Assembly (NCBI GenBank): GCA_023393895.1
Contig: JAEXBT010000108.1
Span: 1 to 20,282, forward strand
Length of the DNA stretch: 20,282 bases
Source: Pseudomonadota bacterium
GTDB taxonomy: Bacteria > Pseudomonadota > Gammaproteobacteria > Xanthomonadales > Xanthomonadaceae
Reading direction: 5' to 3'
Positions 5,931-13,908 of the stretch are shown here, one piece after another. Position 1 is the first letter of the stretch. The number at the start of each line of letters is the position of its first letter. The notes under the pieces were generated by a model. It saw nothing but the letters and a program-made list of their open reading frames with translations. It did not search any database and had not been told where the DNA came from. The position numbers were made by a program, and so were the translations under genes.

Positions 5931-8402
5931 ATGGCCAAGTACGATTACGACGATCCCGACCACGACGATGACACCGAAGAGGTGCATGTCGGGTCCGGTT
6001 GGGGCCGGCGCCTGCTGATCCTGCTGCTGGCCGCCATCGGGATCGGCCTCGGCTTCCTGATCCCCTACACGCTCTACCTCAATCATCAGGTCACTCAGCG
6101 CTTCGGGGACCTGAAATGGCAATTGCCTACCCGTGTCTACGCGCGTCCGTTGCAGCTCGAACGCGGCATCGCGATGGATCCCGCGACCCTGAAGACCGAA
6201 CTCGATGCCGCCGCCTACCAGGACGATGGCGTGGGCAGCAAGCCCGGCAGCTATGCGCGCAAGGGCAACGTCTTCACGATTTCCAGCCGCGGTTACCACG
6301 ACGTGGAGGGCCGCATCGCGCCGCAGCGCATCCAGGTGACGCTGGGCAATGGCCAGGTCACTTCGCTGCGTGCCGGCGACCGTGCCGCGACGCTGCCTGC
6401 CGCGCGGCTGGATCCGGCCCGCATTGCGATGCTCTACGGCCAGAAGCAGGAAGAACGCCGGCTGGTCAGCCTGAACGAGGTGCCGGAGACGCTGGTCACC
6501 GGCCTGCAGGCGGTGGAGGATCGGGACTTCGCCCGCCACCACGGCATCGACCCATCGGGCATGGCACGCGCGCTGTGGGTGAGCCTGCGTTCGGGCGGCA
6601 AGAGCCTGCAGGGCGGCAGCACGCTGACCCAGCAGCTGGCGCGCAGCGGGCTGCTGGGCATCGGCAGCGAACAGACGCCGAGCCGCAAGTTCAAGGAAAT
6701 CCTCTACGCGATCATCCTGGAAGCGCGCTATGACAAGCGCACCATCCTCGAGACCTATTTCAATCAGGTCTATTGGGGCCAGCGCGGCGCGCAGGCGATC
6801 CACGGCGTTGCCTCGGCCTCCGAATTCTGGTTCGACCGCAGCCTCGACCAGCTCTCCACCGAGCAGGTCGCGCTGCTGATCGCGATCGTCAAGGGGCCGT
6901 CGTGGTACGACCCGCGTCGCAACCCCGAGCGCGCGCGGCAACGCCGTGACTTCGTGCTGGGCGAGATGCTGGAGACCGGCGTCATCGATCAGGCCGAGCA
7001 TGACCGGGCGGTGAAAGCACCGCTTGGCGTCAGCAAGGAACCCGGTGGAGCCGCGCCGAACCGCTTCCCGGCCTATGTGGACCTGGTGCGCCGCCAGCTG
7101 GTGCGCGACTACCCCGCCGACTCGCTGCAGGGCGCCGGCCTGTCGGTGATGACCGCGCTGTCGCCGTCCGCGCAGGCATATGCCGAAGGCTCGGTGACGC
7201 GCACGCTGAAGGCGCTCGGGCCGCGCCGGAACGCGCCGCTCGAGGCCGGACTGGTGATGACCGATGTCCACACCGGGCAGGTGGTCGCCGCGGTCGGCAG
7301 CCGCGAGTTCTCCAACCCCGGTTTCAATCGCGCGGTCTCGGCGCAGCGGCCGGTCGGTTCCATCATCAAGCCGTTCGTCTACCTGCTGGCGCTGGCACAG
7401 CCCGGCAAGTGGTCGCTGGCCAGTTACCTCGACGATTCCCCGCTCACCATCCGCCAGGGCAACCAGCGCTGGAGCCCGGGCAACTCCGATGGCCGCAGCC
7501 ACGGCACGGTGCGGGTGATTGATGCGCTGGCGCAGTCCTACAACCTGGCGACGGTGCGGCTGGGCATGGATGTCGGGCCCGAACGCGTCGCCCAGCTGAC
7601 CCGCACGCTGGCGGGCATCGAGCCGCAGAGCAACCCCTCGCTGCTGCTCGGTGCCACCGACCAGAGCCCGTACGCAATGGCGCAGCTCTACCAGTTCCTC
7701 GCCTCCGGTGGCGAAGTGCAGCCGCTGCATGCGGTGCGCGGCGTCCTCGATCCGAATGGCCGCGCACTCAACCGCTACGACAAGGCGCCGGCGCCGGCGC
7801 AGGAAGGCGATGCGATCGCGGCCCGGCTGGTCACCATCGCGCTGCAGCAGGCGGTGGCCTCGGGTACGGGGCGGCAGCTGGTCGCCGATGGCCTAGGCCG
7901 CCTCAAGGCCGCCGGCAAGACCGGCACCTCCAACGACAGCCGCGACAGCTGGTTCGCCGGCTGGACCGGGGACCACCTCGCCGTGGTCTGGGTCGGCAAC
8001 GACCAGAACAAGCCGACCGGCCTGTACGGTGCGACCGGCGCGATGCGGGTGTGGTCCGGCATCTTCTCGCGGCTGCCGAGCCGCCCGCTGGAAGTGGGCG
8101 ATGCAGGCATCGACTGGCAATGGGTCTCCGGCACGAATGCCACCGATGCCGCCTGCCCGAACGTGCGTCGCTTTCCCTTCGTGCGCGGCTATGCGCCGGC
8201 CTACCAGCCCTGCGTGATCGCGCCGCCCGAGCCGCAGGTGCAGTACGACGAGTACGGCAACCCGATCGAACCGGCGCCCGCCGAGAGCGGGACGGGCGGC
8301 TGGCGCGAATTCTTCGGGCTGGGCGATCGACGTCCGCCGCAGGACCCGGCAACCACGCCGCGCCCCGCACCGGAGCCGCCCCCTCCGCCGCCGGTCCGAT
8401 GA
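5931..8402 (+). CDS. mrcB: penicillin-binding protein 1B, bifunctional transglycosylase/transpeptidase
   Basis: PBP1B polymerises lipid II and cross-links peptidoglycan on the periplasmic side of the inner membrane. The 823 residues run as follows. A short, very acidic cytoplasmic tail (YDYDDPDHDDDTEE) is followed by one membrane segment (about 27-50) and a UB2H-like region (about 70-155) where the activator LpoB binds in enterobacteria. The GT51 domain has VEDRDFARHHGID with the catalytic Glu196, GGSTLTQQLAR (228-238) and FNQVYWG. The transpeptidase domain has SIIK (477-480, nucleophile Ser477), SYN (536-538) and KTGTS (663-667). All key residues are present. The C-terminus is a Pro-rich low-complexity tail ending in six prolines before VR. 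No Shine-Dalgarno is obvious before the ATG. The UB2H-like region argues for PBP1B over PBP1A. Confidence 0.95.
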   Translation: MAKYDYDDPDHDDDTEEVHVGSGWGRRLLILLLAAIGIGLGFLIPYTLYLNHQVTQRFGDLKWQLPTRVYARPLQLERGIAMDPATLKTELDAAAYQDDGVGSKPGSYARKGNVFTISSRGYHDVEGRIAPQRIQVTLGNGQVTSLRAGDRAATLPAARLDPARIAMLYGQKQEERRLVSLNEVPETLVTGLQAVEDRDFARHHGIDPSGMARALWVSLRSGGKSLQGGSTLTQQLARSGLLGIGSEQTPSRKFKEILYAIILEARYDKRTILETYFNQVYWGQRGAQAIHGVASASEFWFDRSLDQLSTEQVALLIAIVKGPSWYDPRRNPERARQRRDFVLGEMLETGVIDQAEHDRAVKAPLGVSKEPGGAAPNRFPAYVDLVRRQLVRDYPADSLQGAGLSVMTALSPSAQAYAEGSVTRTLKALGPRRNAPLEAGLVMTDVHTGQVVAAVGSREFSNPGFNRAVSAQRPVGSIIKPFVYLLALAQPGKWSLASYLDDSPLTIRQGNQRWSPGNSDGRSHGTVRVIDALAQSYNLATVRLGMDVGPERVAQLTRTLAGIEPQSNPSLLLGATDQSPYAMAQLYQFLASGGEVQPLHAVRGVLDPNGRALNRYDKAPAPAQEGDAIAARLVTIALQQAVASGTGRQLVADGLGRLKAAGKTGTSNDSRDSWFAGWTGDHLAVVWVGNDQNKPTGLYGATGAMRVWSGIFSRLPSRPLEVGDAGIDWQWVSGTNATDAACPNVRRFPFVRGYAPAYQPCVIAPPEPQVQYDEYGNPIEPAPAESGTGGWREFFGLGDRRPPQDPATTPRPAPEPPPPPPVR

Positions 8403-8436
8403 CACTGGCGGGCATTGCGACGGATCGCGCACGCTG

Positions 8437-10467
8437 ATGGATCAGCTACCGGATCACACGATCGAAGTACTGGGCGAAGGCGGCGTGCTGACCACCAAGT
8501 TGCCCGGCTTCGTCCCGCGCTCGGCGCAGCAGCACTTGGCCGCCGCGATCGCCGAGGCCATCGTCGACAGCGACACCCTCCTTGCGGAAGCGGGTACCGG
8601 CACGGGCAAGACCTATGCCTATCTGGTGCCTGCGCTGCTGTCCGGGCGCAAGACCATCATCAGCACCGGCACCCGCGCGCTACAGGACCAGCTCTACCAT
8701 CGCGACCTGCCGCGGGTGCGTGACGCGCTCGGCATCGGCCACACGTCCGCGTTGCTGAAGGGTCGCGCCAACTATCTGTGCCGCTACCGGATGGAGCAGG
8801 CCCGCGGCGAGCCGCGCTTCGCCACCAGGGAGCAGGCCGGCCAGTTCCAGCGCATCGTCGCCTGGAGCGGGCGCACGCGGTTCGGCGACCTGGCCGAGCT
8901 CGAGGACATGCCGGAGGATTCGCCAGTCTATCCGCTGGTGACCTCGACCAACGAGAACTGCCTCGGCAATGAGTGTCCGTTCTGGGGCGAATGCTTCGTG
9001 GTGCAGGCGCGGCAGCGTGCACAGGCGGCCGACGTGGTGGTGGTCAACCACCACCTGCTGCTGGCCGACCTTGCGCTCAAGCAGGAGGGGTTCGGTGAAA
9101 TCCTGCCGGGCGCGCAGACCTTCGTGGTGGACGAGGCCCACCAGCTGCCCGAGCTTGCCGCGCAGTTCTTCGGCGAAGGGCTCGGCGCACGCCTGCTGGT
9201 GGAGCTGGCGCGCGATGCGCTGTCCGAGTCACGCGAGGCCACCGGCGCGCTGGCAGCCCTGCAGACGCCAGCGCAACAGCTCGAGCACATCAGCCGGCAC
9301 CTGCGCGCGTTGATGGACAACCTGCCGATCCGCGGCACCCGTGCGCGCGCCCTGCACGAGCCCGCAGTCGCAAGCGCACTGGACGACCTGGCCGACGCGC
9401 TGCACGCGCTGGTCGAAGCGCTGGGGCCGTGGCGCGAGGCCAGTCCGGGCCTGGATGCCTGCCATGCCCGCGCGGTAGAGGCCGCGGCGCGGCTGGCGCG
9501 CTGGCGCGAGGCGTGGAACGTCGATGATGGCGAGGATGCCGAACCACTCGACGAGCGCAGCCCCGAACCCGGCCGCGACAACGTCTACTGGTACGAGTTG
9601 ACGCCGCGTGGCTTCCGCCTGCAGCGCACGCCGCTGGATGTCTCCGGCCCGCTGCGCCGCCATCGCGAGCAGTCGCGCGCGGCGTGGATCTTCACCTCGG
9701 CCACGCTCGCCGTGGATGGCGCGTTCGTCCACGTGGCCAAGCGGCTCGGTCTTTGGGAGCCAAAGACACGGCTTGAAGCCGGCCCGTTCGACTGGCCACG
9801 GCAGGCACTGCTCTACCTGCCGAGGTCGATGCCCGAACCCAACACCTTCGGCTTCGGACAGGCGGTGATCGAGGCGGTGCTGCCGGTGTTGCGGGCCTCC
9901 AAGGGACGCGCCTTCCTGCTGTTCGCCTCGCACCGGGCGCTGCGCGAGGCGGCCACGCAGCTTCGCGAGCGTGCCGACGCGCCGTGGCCGCTGTTCGTGC
10001 AGGGCGAGGCGCCACGCGCCCAGCTGCTGCAGCAGTTCCGCGAATCAGGCGATGGCGTGCTGCTCGGGACCGCCTCGTTCCGCGAGGGCGTGGATGTCGC
10101 CGGCGATGCGCTCTCGGTGGTGGTGCTGGACAAGCTGCCGTTCGCCGCGCCCGACGACCCCGTGTTCGAGGCGCGGCTCGACGCCGTGCGCCGCGGCGGC
10201 GGCAACCCGTTCCGCGACGAGCAGCTGCCACAGGCGGTGATCGCGCTCAAGCAGGGTGCCGGCCGGCTGATCCGCACGGTCGACGACCGCGGCGTGCTGG
10301 TGCTGTGCGACCCCCGCCTCACCGGCAAGAGCTATGGCCGCGTGTTCCTCGATTCGCTGCCGCCGATGCCGCGCACCCGTGAGATCGCCGAGGTCGAGGC
10401 GTTCTTCTCGATGCGCGATGGCGCTCCCGTGGCGCAGGCCGCTGACGCCCGCGTCGGCAACGGCTAG
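8437..10467 (+). CDS. yoaA: Fe-S cluster ATP-dependent DNA helicase, YoaA/DinG family
   Basis: This is a superfamily 2, XPD-like 5'-3' DNA helicase of 676 residues. The Walker A motif is AGTGTGKT (52-59) and the DEAH box is VVDEAHQL (DEAH at 232-235). Four cysteines, at 115, 175, 180 and 186 (YLCRYR, then NCLGNECPFWGEC), form the 4Fe-4S site between the helicase Ia and II motifs. Later motifs include FTSATLA (III), GTASFREGVDVAGD (V) and QGAGRLIRT (VI). Length and the ADVVVVNHHLLLADLAL segment fit YoaA better than DinG. In Escherichia coli YoaA works with the clamp-loader subunit HolC in repair at stalled forks; the same role here is inferred. It starts 34 bases after mrcB and ends 9 bases before tsaB, suggesting co-transcription. 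Confidence 0.92.
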   Translation: MDQLPDHTIEVLGEGGVLTTKLPGFVPRSAQQHLAAAIAEAIVDSDTLLAEAGTGTGKTYAYLVPALLSGRKTIISTGTRALQDQLYHRDLPRVRDALGIGHTSALLKGRANYLCRYRMEQARGEPRFATREQAGQFQRIVAWSGRTRFGDLAELEDMPEDSPVYPLVTSTNENCLGNECPFWGECFVVQARQRAQAADVVVVNHHLLLADLALKQEGFGEILPGAQTFVVDEAHQLPELAAQFFGEGLGARLLVELARDALSESREATGALAALQTPAQQLEHISRHLRALMDNLPIRGTRARALHEPAVASALDDLADALHALVEALGPWREASPGLDACHARAVEAAARLARWREAWNVDDGEDAEPLDERSPEPGRDNVYWYELTPRGFRLQRTPLDVSGPLRRHREQSRAAWIFTSATLAVDGAFVHVAKRLGLWEPKTRLEAGPFDWPRQALLYLPRSMPEPNTFGFGQAVIEAVLPVLRASKGRAFLLFASHRALREAATQLRERADAPWPLFVQGEAPRAQLLQQFRESGDGVLLGTASFREGVDVAGDALSVVVLDKLPFAAPDDPVFEARLDAVRRGGGNPFRDEQLPQAVIALKQGAGRLIRTVDDRGVLVLCDPRLTGKSYGRVFLDSLPPMPRTREIAEVEAFFSMRDGAPVAQAADARVGNG

Positions 10468-10476
10468 GCTGCACGG

Positions 10477-11178
10477 ATGAACCTGCTCGCGCTGGAAACC
10501 AGTACCGAAGCGTGCTCCGTCGCCGTCTGGCGCGATGGCGAGGTGTTCGAACGCTTCGAGGTTGCGCCGCGTCGTCACGCCGAGCTCGCGCTGCCATGGG
10601 CCGATGCACTCCTCGCCGAAGCCGGCATCGCCCGCCCTCATCTCGATGCGATCGCGGTCGGGATCGGTCCGGGTGCGTTCACCGGCGTGCGCCTGGGCGT
10701 GTCGCTGGCGCAGGGCATGGCGCTCGCGCTCGACGTGCCGGCGATCGGCATCTCCACGCTGGCAACGCTGGCACTGCGCGCCGGCGCGGGGGAGGGCGCG
10801 AACGTGCTCGCAGCGATCGATGCACGGATGGGCGAGGTCTACTGGGGCGCCTACCGGATCGGCGACGATGTGCCGGTCGCGCTGGGCGCCGAGCGCGTCT
10901 CCAAGCCTGACGGCGTGGCTGTCGAAGGCAGCGGGTGGCACGGCGTCGGCACCGGCTTCGCTGCGCTGGAGGGCGCGCTCGTGGTGCAACTGGGCGACCA
11001 GCTTGCGTCCGCCGATGCGGAGGCACTGCCGCGCGCCAGCGACATCGCCCGGCTGGCGGTCCGCGCCCATGCACGTGGCGAGGCGCTGCCGCCGGAGCGG
11101 CTGGAGCCGGCTTACTTGCGCAACAACGTCGCGCTCACGCTCGCCGAGCAGGCGGCATTGCGCGCCCGGCGCGGCTGA
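10477..11178 (+). CDS. tsaB: tRNA N6-threonylcarbamoyladenosine synthesis protein TsaB
   Basis: TsaB is the non-catalytic partner that pairs with TsaD (and TsaE) to transfer threonylcarbamoyl to A37 of ANN-reading tRNAs in the cytoplasm. The 233 residues start with the diagnostic MNLLALETSTEACSVAV and contain AVGIGPGAFTGVRLGVSLAQG (about 60-80), the ASKHA-fold signature, then AAIDARMGEVYWG and a C-terminal PAYLRN segment. This length and the absence of the HxxxH metal site of TsaD identify TsaB. The ATG comes 9 bases after the yoaA stop, so coupling to the helicase gene is likely. The hexamer TAGGCT, overlapping the yoaA stop, lies 6 bases before the ATG, but it is a poor promoter match. Confidence 0.95.
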   Translation: MNLLALETSTEACSVAVWRDGEVFERFEVAPRRHAELALPWADALLAEAGIARPHLDAIAVGIGPGAFTGVRLGVSLAQGMALALDVPAIGISTLATLALRAGAGEGANVLAAIDARMGEVYWGAYRIGDDVPVALGAERVSKPDGVAVEGSGWHGVGTGFAALEGALVVQLGDQLASADAEALPRASDIARLAVRAHARGEALPPERLEPAYLRNNVALTLAEQAALRARRG

Positions 11179-11182
11179 CTTC

Positions 11183-11203
11183 CGGCACGTGTAACGTGTG
11201 CCG
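11183..11203. repeat. inverted repeat in the tsaB-lepB spacer (first)
   Basis: The arms CGGCAC (11183-11188) and GTGCCG (11198-11203) are perfect inverted copies around a 9-base loop. They lie just after the tsaB stop. No T-run follows, so a classical intrinsic terminator is not supported; it could protect a 3' end, attenuate transcription or bind a regulator. Confidence 0.5.
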
Positions 11204-11204
11204 C

Positions 11205-11219
11205 GCAGCAGGATGCTGC
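11205..11219. repeat. inverted repeat in the tsaB-lepB spacer (second)
   Basis: GCAGCA and TGCTGC form a perfect 6-base-pair stem with the 3-base loop GGA. It starts one base after the first inverted repeat and ends 25 bases before the lepB ATG. The pair could fold as two stacked hairpins in the transcript between tsaB and lepB. No T-run follows, so the role is unknown. Confidence 0.5.
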
Positions 11220-11244
11220 ACATGCATCCAGACTGAGACCCGCA

Positions 11245-11865
11245 ATGAACGTACCGGCCGATTCCGCATCCCCATGGCGCCGTGGCTGGCGCGGCGAAGC
11301 GCTGCGGATCGCCTTCGCCCTGTTGCTGCTGATGGGCTTCCGCTCGGCCTTCGCTAACCATTACGTGGTGCCGAGCGGCTCCATGCAGCCCACGCTGATG
11401 CCGGGTGATCGCGTGCTGGTGGACATGCGTGCCTACGGCCTGAGGCTCCCGTTCACCCATGCGCGGCTCTTGGGCGCCGGCCTGCCTCGGCGCGGGGAAG
11501 TGGCGGTGTTCGAGTCGCCGGTCGATGGCGAACGGCTGATCAAGCGGGTGGTGGCGATCGGGGGCGATGACGTCGAAGTGCGCGATGGCCGCCTGCACGT
11601 CAACGGACGCCAGCTTGCCGTGCCCGGCGCCGCGGAGGCCATGGAGCTGCTGGACGGCCACCTGTATGGGCTGGATCTGGCGCAGGGCGGCGGCCCGGAC
11701 GCACGCGGACGGGTGCCTGCGGGCGAGGTGCTGGTGCTGGGCGATGCGCGAGGCAACAGCCATGACGGACGCATGTTCGGCCTGCTGCCGGCCGACGCGT
11801 TCTATGCCCGGGCGTTCGCCGTGTACTGGCGGCGTGGCGAGGGCCCGGTCTGGCGCCGGCTCTGA
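11245..11865 (+). CDS. lepB: signal peptidase I (short, single membrane anchor)
   Basis: This family S26 peptidase removes signal peptides from exported proteins on the periplasmic face. The 206 residues comprise a short basic N-terminus, one membrane segment (about 20-36), box B VVPSGSMQPTL with nucleophile Ser46, box C PGDRVLVD, box D ERLIKRVVAIGGD with general-base Lys100, and box E LGDARGNSHDGRMFG. All catalytic elements are present, with Ala in place of Asn in the usual GDNR. It is much shorter than the main enterobacterial LepB (about 324 residues), which has two membrane segments and lies beside lepA and rnc. This gene is therefore probably a second, dedicated or generalist signal peptidase. 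It follows tsaB after 66 bases and is convergent with the TonB gene. The symbol denotes the family. Confidence 0.88.
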   Translation: MNVPADSASPWRRGWRGEALRIAFALLLLMGFRSAFANHYVVPSGSMQPTLMPGDRVLVDMRAYGLRLPFTHARLLGAGLPRRGEVAVFESPVDGERLIKRVVAIGGDDVEVRDGRLHVNGRQLAVPGAAEAMELLDGHLYGLDLAQGGGPDARGRVPAGEVLVLGDARGNSHDGRMFGLLPADAFYARAFAVYWRRGEGPVWRRL

Positions 11866-11887
11866 AGCCTGGCCGGCCCGTACGCGA

Positions 11888-12766
11888 TCACTCGTCGTCG
11901 AAGGTGCCGCCCGGCCGGAAGTTCCAGGTCCGGACCACGTTCAGCACGTCGACGTTCTCGGAAGTCTTCGGCAGCGCGGGGTAGGGCTCGGCCAGCCGGG
12001 CGATGCGCAGTGCGGCCTGGTCGAGCACCGCCTGGCCACTGGACACCAGCACCTGCGCCGACTCGACGCTGCCGTCGCGGCGGATCCCGATGCTCATGAC
12101 CACCTGCCCGGACAGCCGCCGCTGGCGGGCGATCTCCGGGTAGTTGAGATTGCCCACCCGCTCGGCGCGGTCCACCCAGCGTCTCAGGTACTCGGCATAG
12201 GCGTATTCCTGCGTGCTGGCCGAGACGAACTTGCGCTTGGGTCGCTTGGCGTAGCGCTCCGAATTCAGGTGCACCTCGGCGGCAAGCCGCGCCATGTCGA
12301 TGTCATGGACGATCTTCTGCTCGCCCGGCGGCAACGCATCGGGCTGCGACTGCGGACGGTCCTGCGCCGGTGCGGCGCGCAGGTCGTCAGCGCCGCTCAC
12401 GATCCGCGCCTCGGGCGGCGGTGCCGCGTCGGGGCTTTGCGCACGCAGCGGTTGCGGGGCGATGCCGGCCTCGGGCAGGGGCAGCGGACCGCTGACCAGA
12501 TCGGTCGGGCGCGAGGACTTGTCATGCTCGCCGCCGCCCTGGTTGCTGGCCTGGGCCAGAAACTCGGCTTCTTTCGGCGTCAGCGCGGTGCGGGTGCCGG
12601 ACAGGATGACATCGAGCATCGGGGTGATCGGCGCGGCCTGCTCCACCGCGAACCCGACGCCCAGGATGACGATGGCGTGCAATGCCGCCGACAGCGCCAT
12701 CGTCGCGCCCAGCCGGTCGCGTTCACCGAGCCGCGCCGGCGCGGGCAGGGCGGCGGCATCACTCAC
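11888..12766 (-). CDS. tonB3: TonB-family energy transducer, TonB3-like
   Basis: This 292-residue inner-membrane protein reaches across the periplasm. It has a short cytoplasmic N-terminus and one membrane segment (about 21-41) containing SAALH, where Ser26 and His30 reproduce the SxxxH spacing of the TonB segment that contacts ExbB/ExbD. A long Pro/Ala-rich and charged linker follows, without the classic EP/KP repeats. The C-terminal TonB domain (about 205-288) has NYPEIARQRRLSGQVVMSIGI, DGSVESAQVLVSSG and VRTWNFRP. It starts at GTG 12766 with a 4-base GTGA overlap with gshB, so coupling is likely. In Pseudomonas aeruginosa the TonB3 gene sits beside gshB and pilG and is needed for twitching motility. 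The symbol is assigned on this synteny; a role in ordinary TonB-dependent uptake cannot be excluded. Confidence 0.8.
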   Translation of the reverse strand: MSDAAALPAPARLGERDRLGATMALSAALHAIVILGVGFAVEQAAPITPMLDVILSGTRTALTPKEAEFLAQASNQGGGEHDKSSRPTDLVSGPLPLPEAGIAPQPLRAQSPDAAPPPEARIVSGADDLRAAPAQDRPQSQPDALPPGEQKIVHDIDMARLAAEVHLNSERYAKRPKRKFVSASTQEYAYAEYLRRWVDRAERVGNLNYPEIARQRRLSGQVVMSIGIRRDGSVESAQVLVSSGQAVLDQAALRIARLAEPYPALPKTSENVDVLNVVRTWNFRPGGTFDDE

Positions 12767-13722
12767 GGCGCGGTGCCGTTGACCCGCGTCTGGATGGCGT
12801 CGAACAGGCGCGCGGCGATGTTCAGGCCGAACTGCCGGTCCAGCTCGCGCAGGCCGGTGGGGCTGGTGACGTTCAACTCGGTCATCCAGTCGCCGATGAT
12901 GTCCAGGCCGACGAACAGCATCCCGCGCGCCTTCATCTCCGGACCCACCCGCGCGGCGATCTCGCGGTCGCGGGCCGACAGCGGGCGGCCTTCGCCGCGG
13001 CCGCCGGCGGCGAGGTTACCGCGGAACTCGTCGCCCTGCGGGATGCGAGCGAGCGCGTACTCGACCGGCTCGCCATCGATCAGTAGGACGCGCTTGTCGC
13101 CTTCGACGATCTCCGGCAGGTAGCGCTGGGCCATTGCCAGATGGCGTCCGCCCTGGGTCAGGGTTTCGAGGATGACGTTGAGATTCGCCTCGCCGGCGCT
13201 GGCGCGGAAGATCGACCGTCCGCCCATGCCATCGAGCGGCTTGAGCACGGCTTCCCCCTGGGCATTGACGAAGGCCTTCAGGGTGGCGGCATCGCGGCTG
13301 ACCACGGTGGGCGGGCAGCAGTCCGGGAACATCAATGCGGCCAGCTTCTCATTGAAATCGCGCAGGCCGCGGGGATCATTGACGATGAGCGCCCCCTGAA
13401 GGCGGGCGAAATCGAGCAGCTGGCTGTCGTGCAGGTAATCGGCATCGACCGGCGGATCGGTGCGCATCAGCACCACCTGACCGGGACCCAGCGGCATTTC
13501 GTCGAACGCGCCGAGGCTGAACCAGTCAGCCTGGGTATCGAAGGCCTCGAGCGGTGCTACCGTGGCGCTGACGACACCATCCCGCAGCTGCAGGCCGCCC
13601 GGCCGGACGTAAAGGAGTCGATAGCCGCGCCGGTTGCCCTCGAGCAGCATCGCGAAGGTGGTGTCCTTGGCGGGATTGATCCCCTCGATGGGGTCCATCA
13701 CCACGACGATGTCGAGCGGCAT
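12763..13722 (-). CDS. gshB: glutathione synthetase
   Basis: GshB joins gamma-glutamylcysteine and glycine with ATP, the second step of glutathione synthesis in the cytoplasm. The 319 residues match the usual length of about 316. It begins MPLDIVVVMDPIEGINPAKD, the standard substrate-domain start, and carries ATP-grasp features: VNDPRGLRDFNEKL, VLKPLDGMGGRSIFR (phosphate loop), GDKRVLLIDGEPVEYALARIP and the C-terminal ELNVTSPTGLREL. The frame is open 27 codons further upstream, to an ATG at 13803, but that extension does not resemble the family, so the ATG at 13722 is chosen. It overlaps the TonB gene at its 3' end and is divergent from pilG. The metabolic link to pili, if any, is unclear; the neighbourhood is conserved with Pseudomonas. 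Confidence 0.95.
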   Translation of the reverse strand: MPLDIVVVMDPIEGINPAKDTTFAMLLEGNRRGYRLLYVRPGGLQLRDGVVSATVAPLEAFDTQADWFSLGAFDEMPLGPGQVVLMRTDPPVDADYLHDSQLLDFARLQGALIVNDPRGLRDFNEKLAALMFPDCCPPTVVSRDAATLKAFVNAQGEAVLKPLDGMGGRSIFRASAGEANLNVILETLTQGGRHLAMAQRYLPEIVEGDKRVLLIDGEPVEYALARIPQGDEFRGNLAAGGRGEGRPLSARDREIAARVGPEMKARGMLFVGLDIIGDWMTELNVTSPTGLRELDRQFGLNIAARLFDAIQTRVNGTAP

Positions 13723-13831
13723 GCGGCGTCCTGCGGGCGTGAACCCCGGCGATGGTAGCAGCGCGATGCGGAAAGCGCGCCGCGGGAAGCGGAAGTGCCG
13801 CACAGAAGCGCGGTGCCACCATCACGCGCGC

Positions 13832-13860
13832 TTGACATGCCGGGGATTGGGTGGAAGATT
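13832..13860 (+). promoter_or_regulatory. candidate sigma-70 promoter of the pilG operon
   Basis: A perfect TTGACA hexamer (13832-13837) sits in the 186-base divergent gap between gshB and pilG. With a 17-base spacer the -10 would be AAGATT (13855-13860), which matches only 3 of 6 bases, so it may need an activator. The implied transcript start is about 40 bases before the pilG ATG. No sigma-54 type element (GG-N10-GC within a TGGCAC...TTGCA context) was recognised. Confidence 0.4.
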
Positions 13861-13894
13861 CCCTATTTCGACGCCGCGTTCGCGCTGGGGAAAC

Positions 13895-13899
13895 AGGGG
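13895..13899 (+). promoter_or_regulatory. ribosome binding site deciding the pilG start
   Basis: AGGGG lies 9 bases before the ATG at 13909. It supports this start over the upstream in-frame ATGs at 13795 and 13837, which would add a non-homologous N-terminal extension. Confidence 0.6.
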
Positions 13900-13908
13900 T
13901 TCGGCTTG

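Noticed and set aside
5733..7730. A 665-codon open frame on the minus strand opposite mrcB
   Set aside because: It overlaps mrcB, whose transglycosylase and transpeptidase motifs are all on the plus strand; the minus product is compositionally biased and unrecognisable.
10045..11763. A 572-codon open frame on the minus strand opposite yoaA, tsaB and lepB
   Set aside because: It spans three well-identified plus-strand genes and has no protein-family features.
11855..11887. A bidirectional terminator between the convergent lepB and TonB genes
   Set aside because: A short GGCT-CTGA-AGCC stem and nearby CCGG pairs exist, but pairing is imperfect and there is no T-run on either strand.
13723..13803. 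A 27-residue N-terminal extension of GshB
   Set aside because: The family starts at the MPLDIVVVMDPIEG segment; the extension is Arg-rich and unlike any GshB start.
13795..13908. A 38-residue N-terminal extension of PilG
   Set aside because: PilG proteins begin a few residues before the receiver domain, and the ribosome site fits ATG 13909. The extension also covers the candidate promoter.
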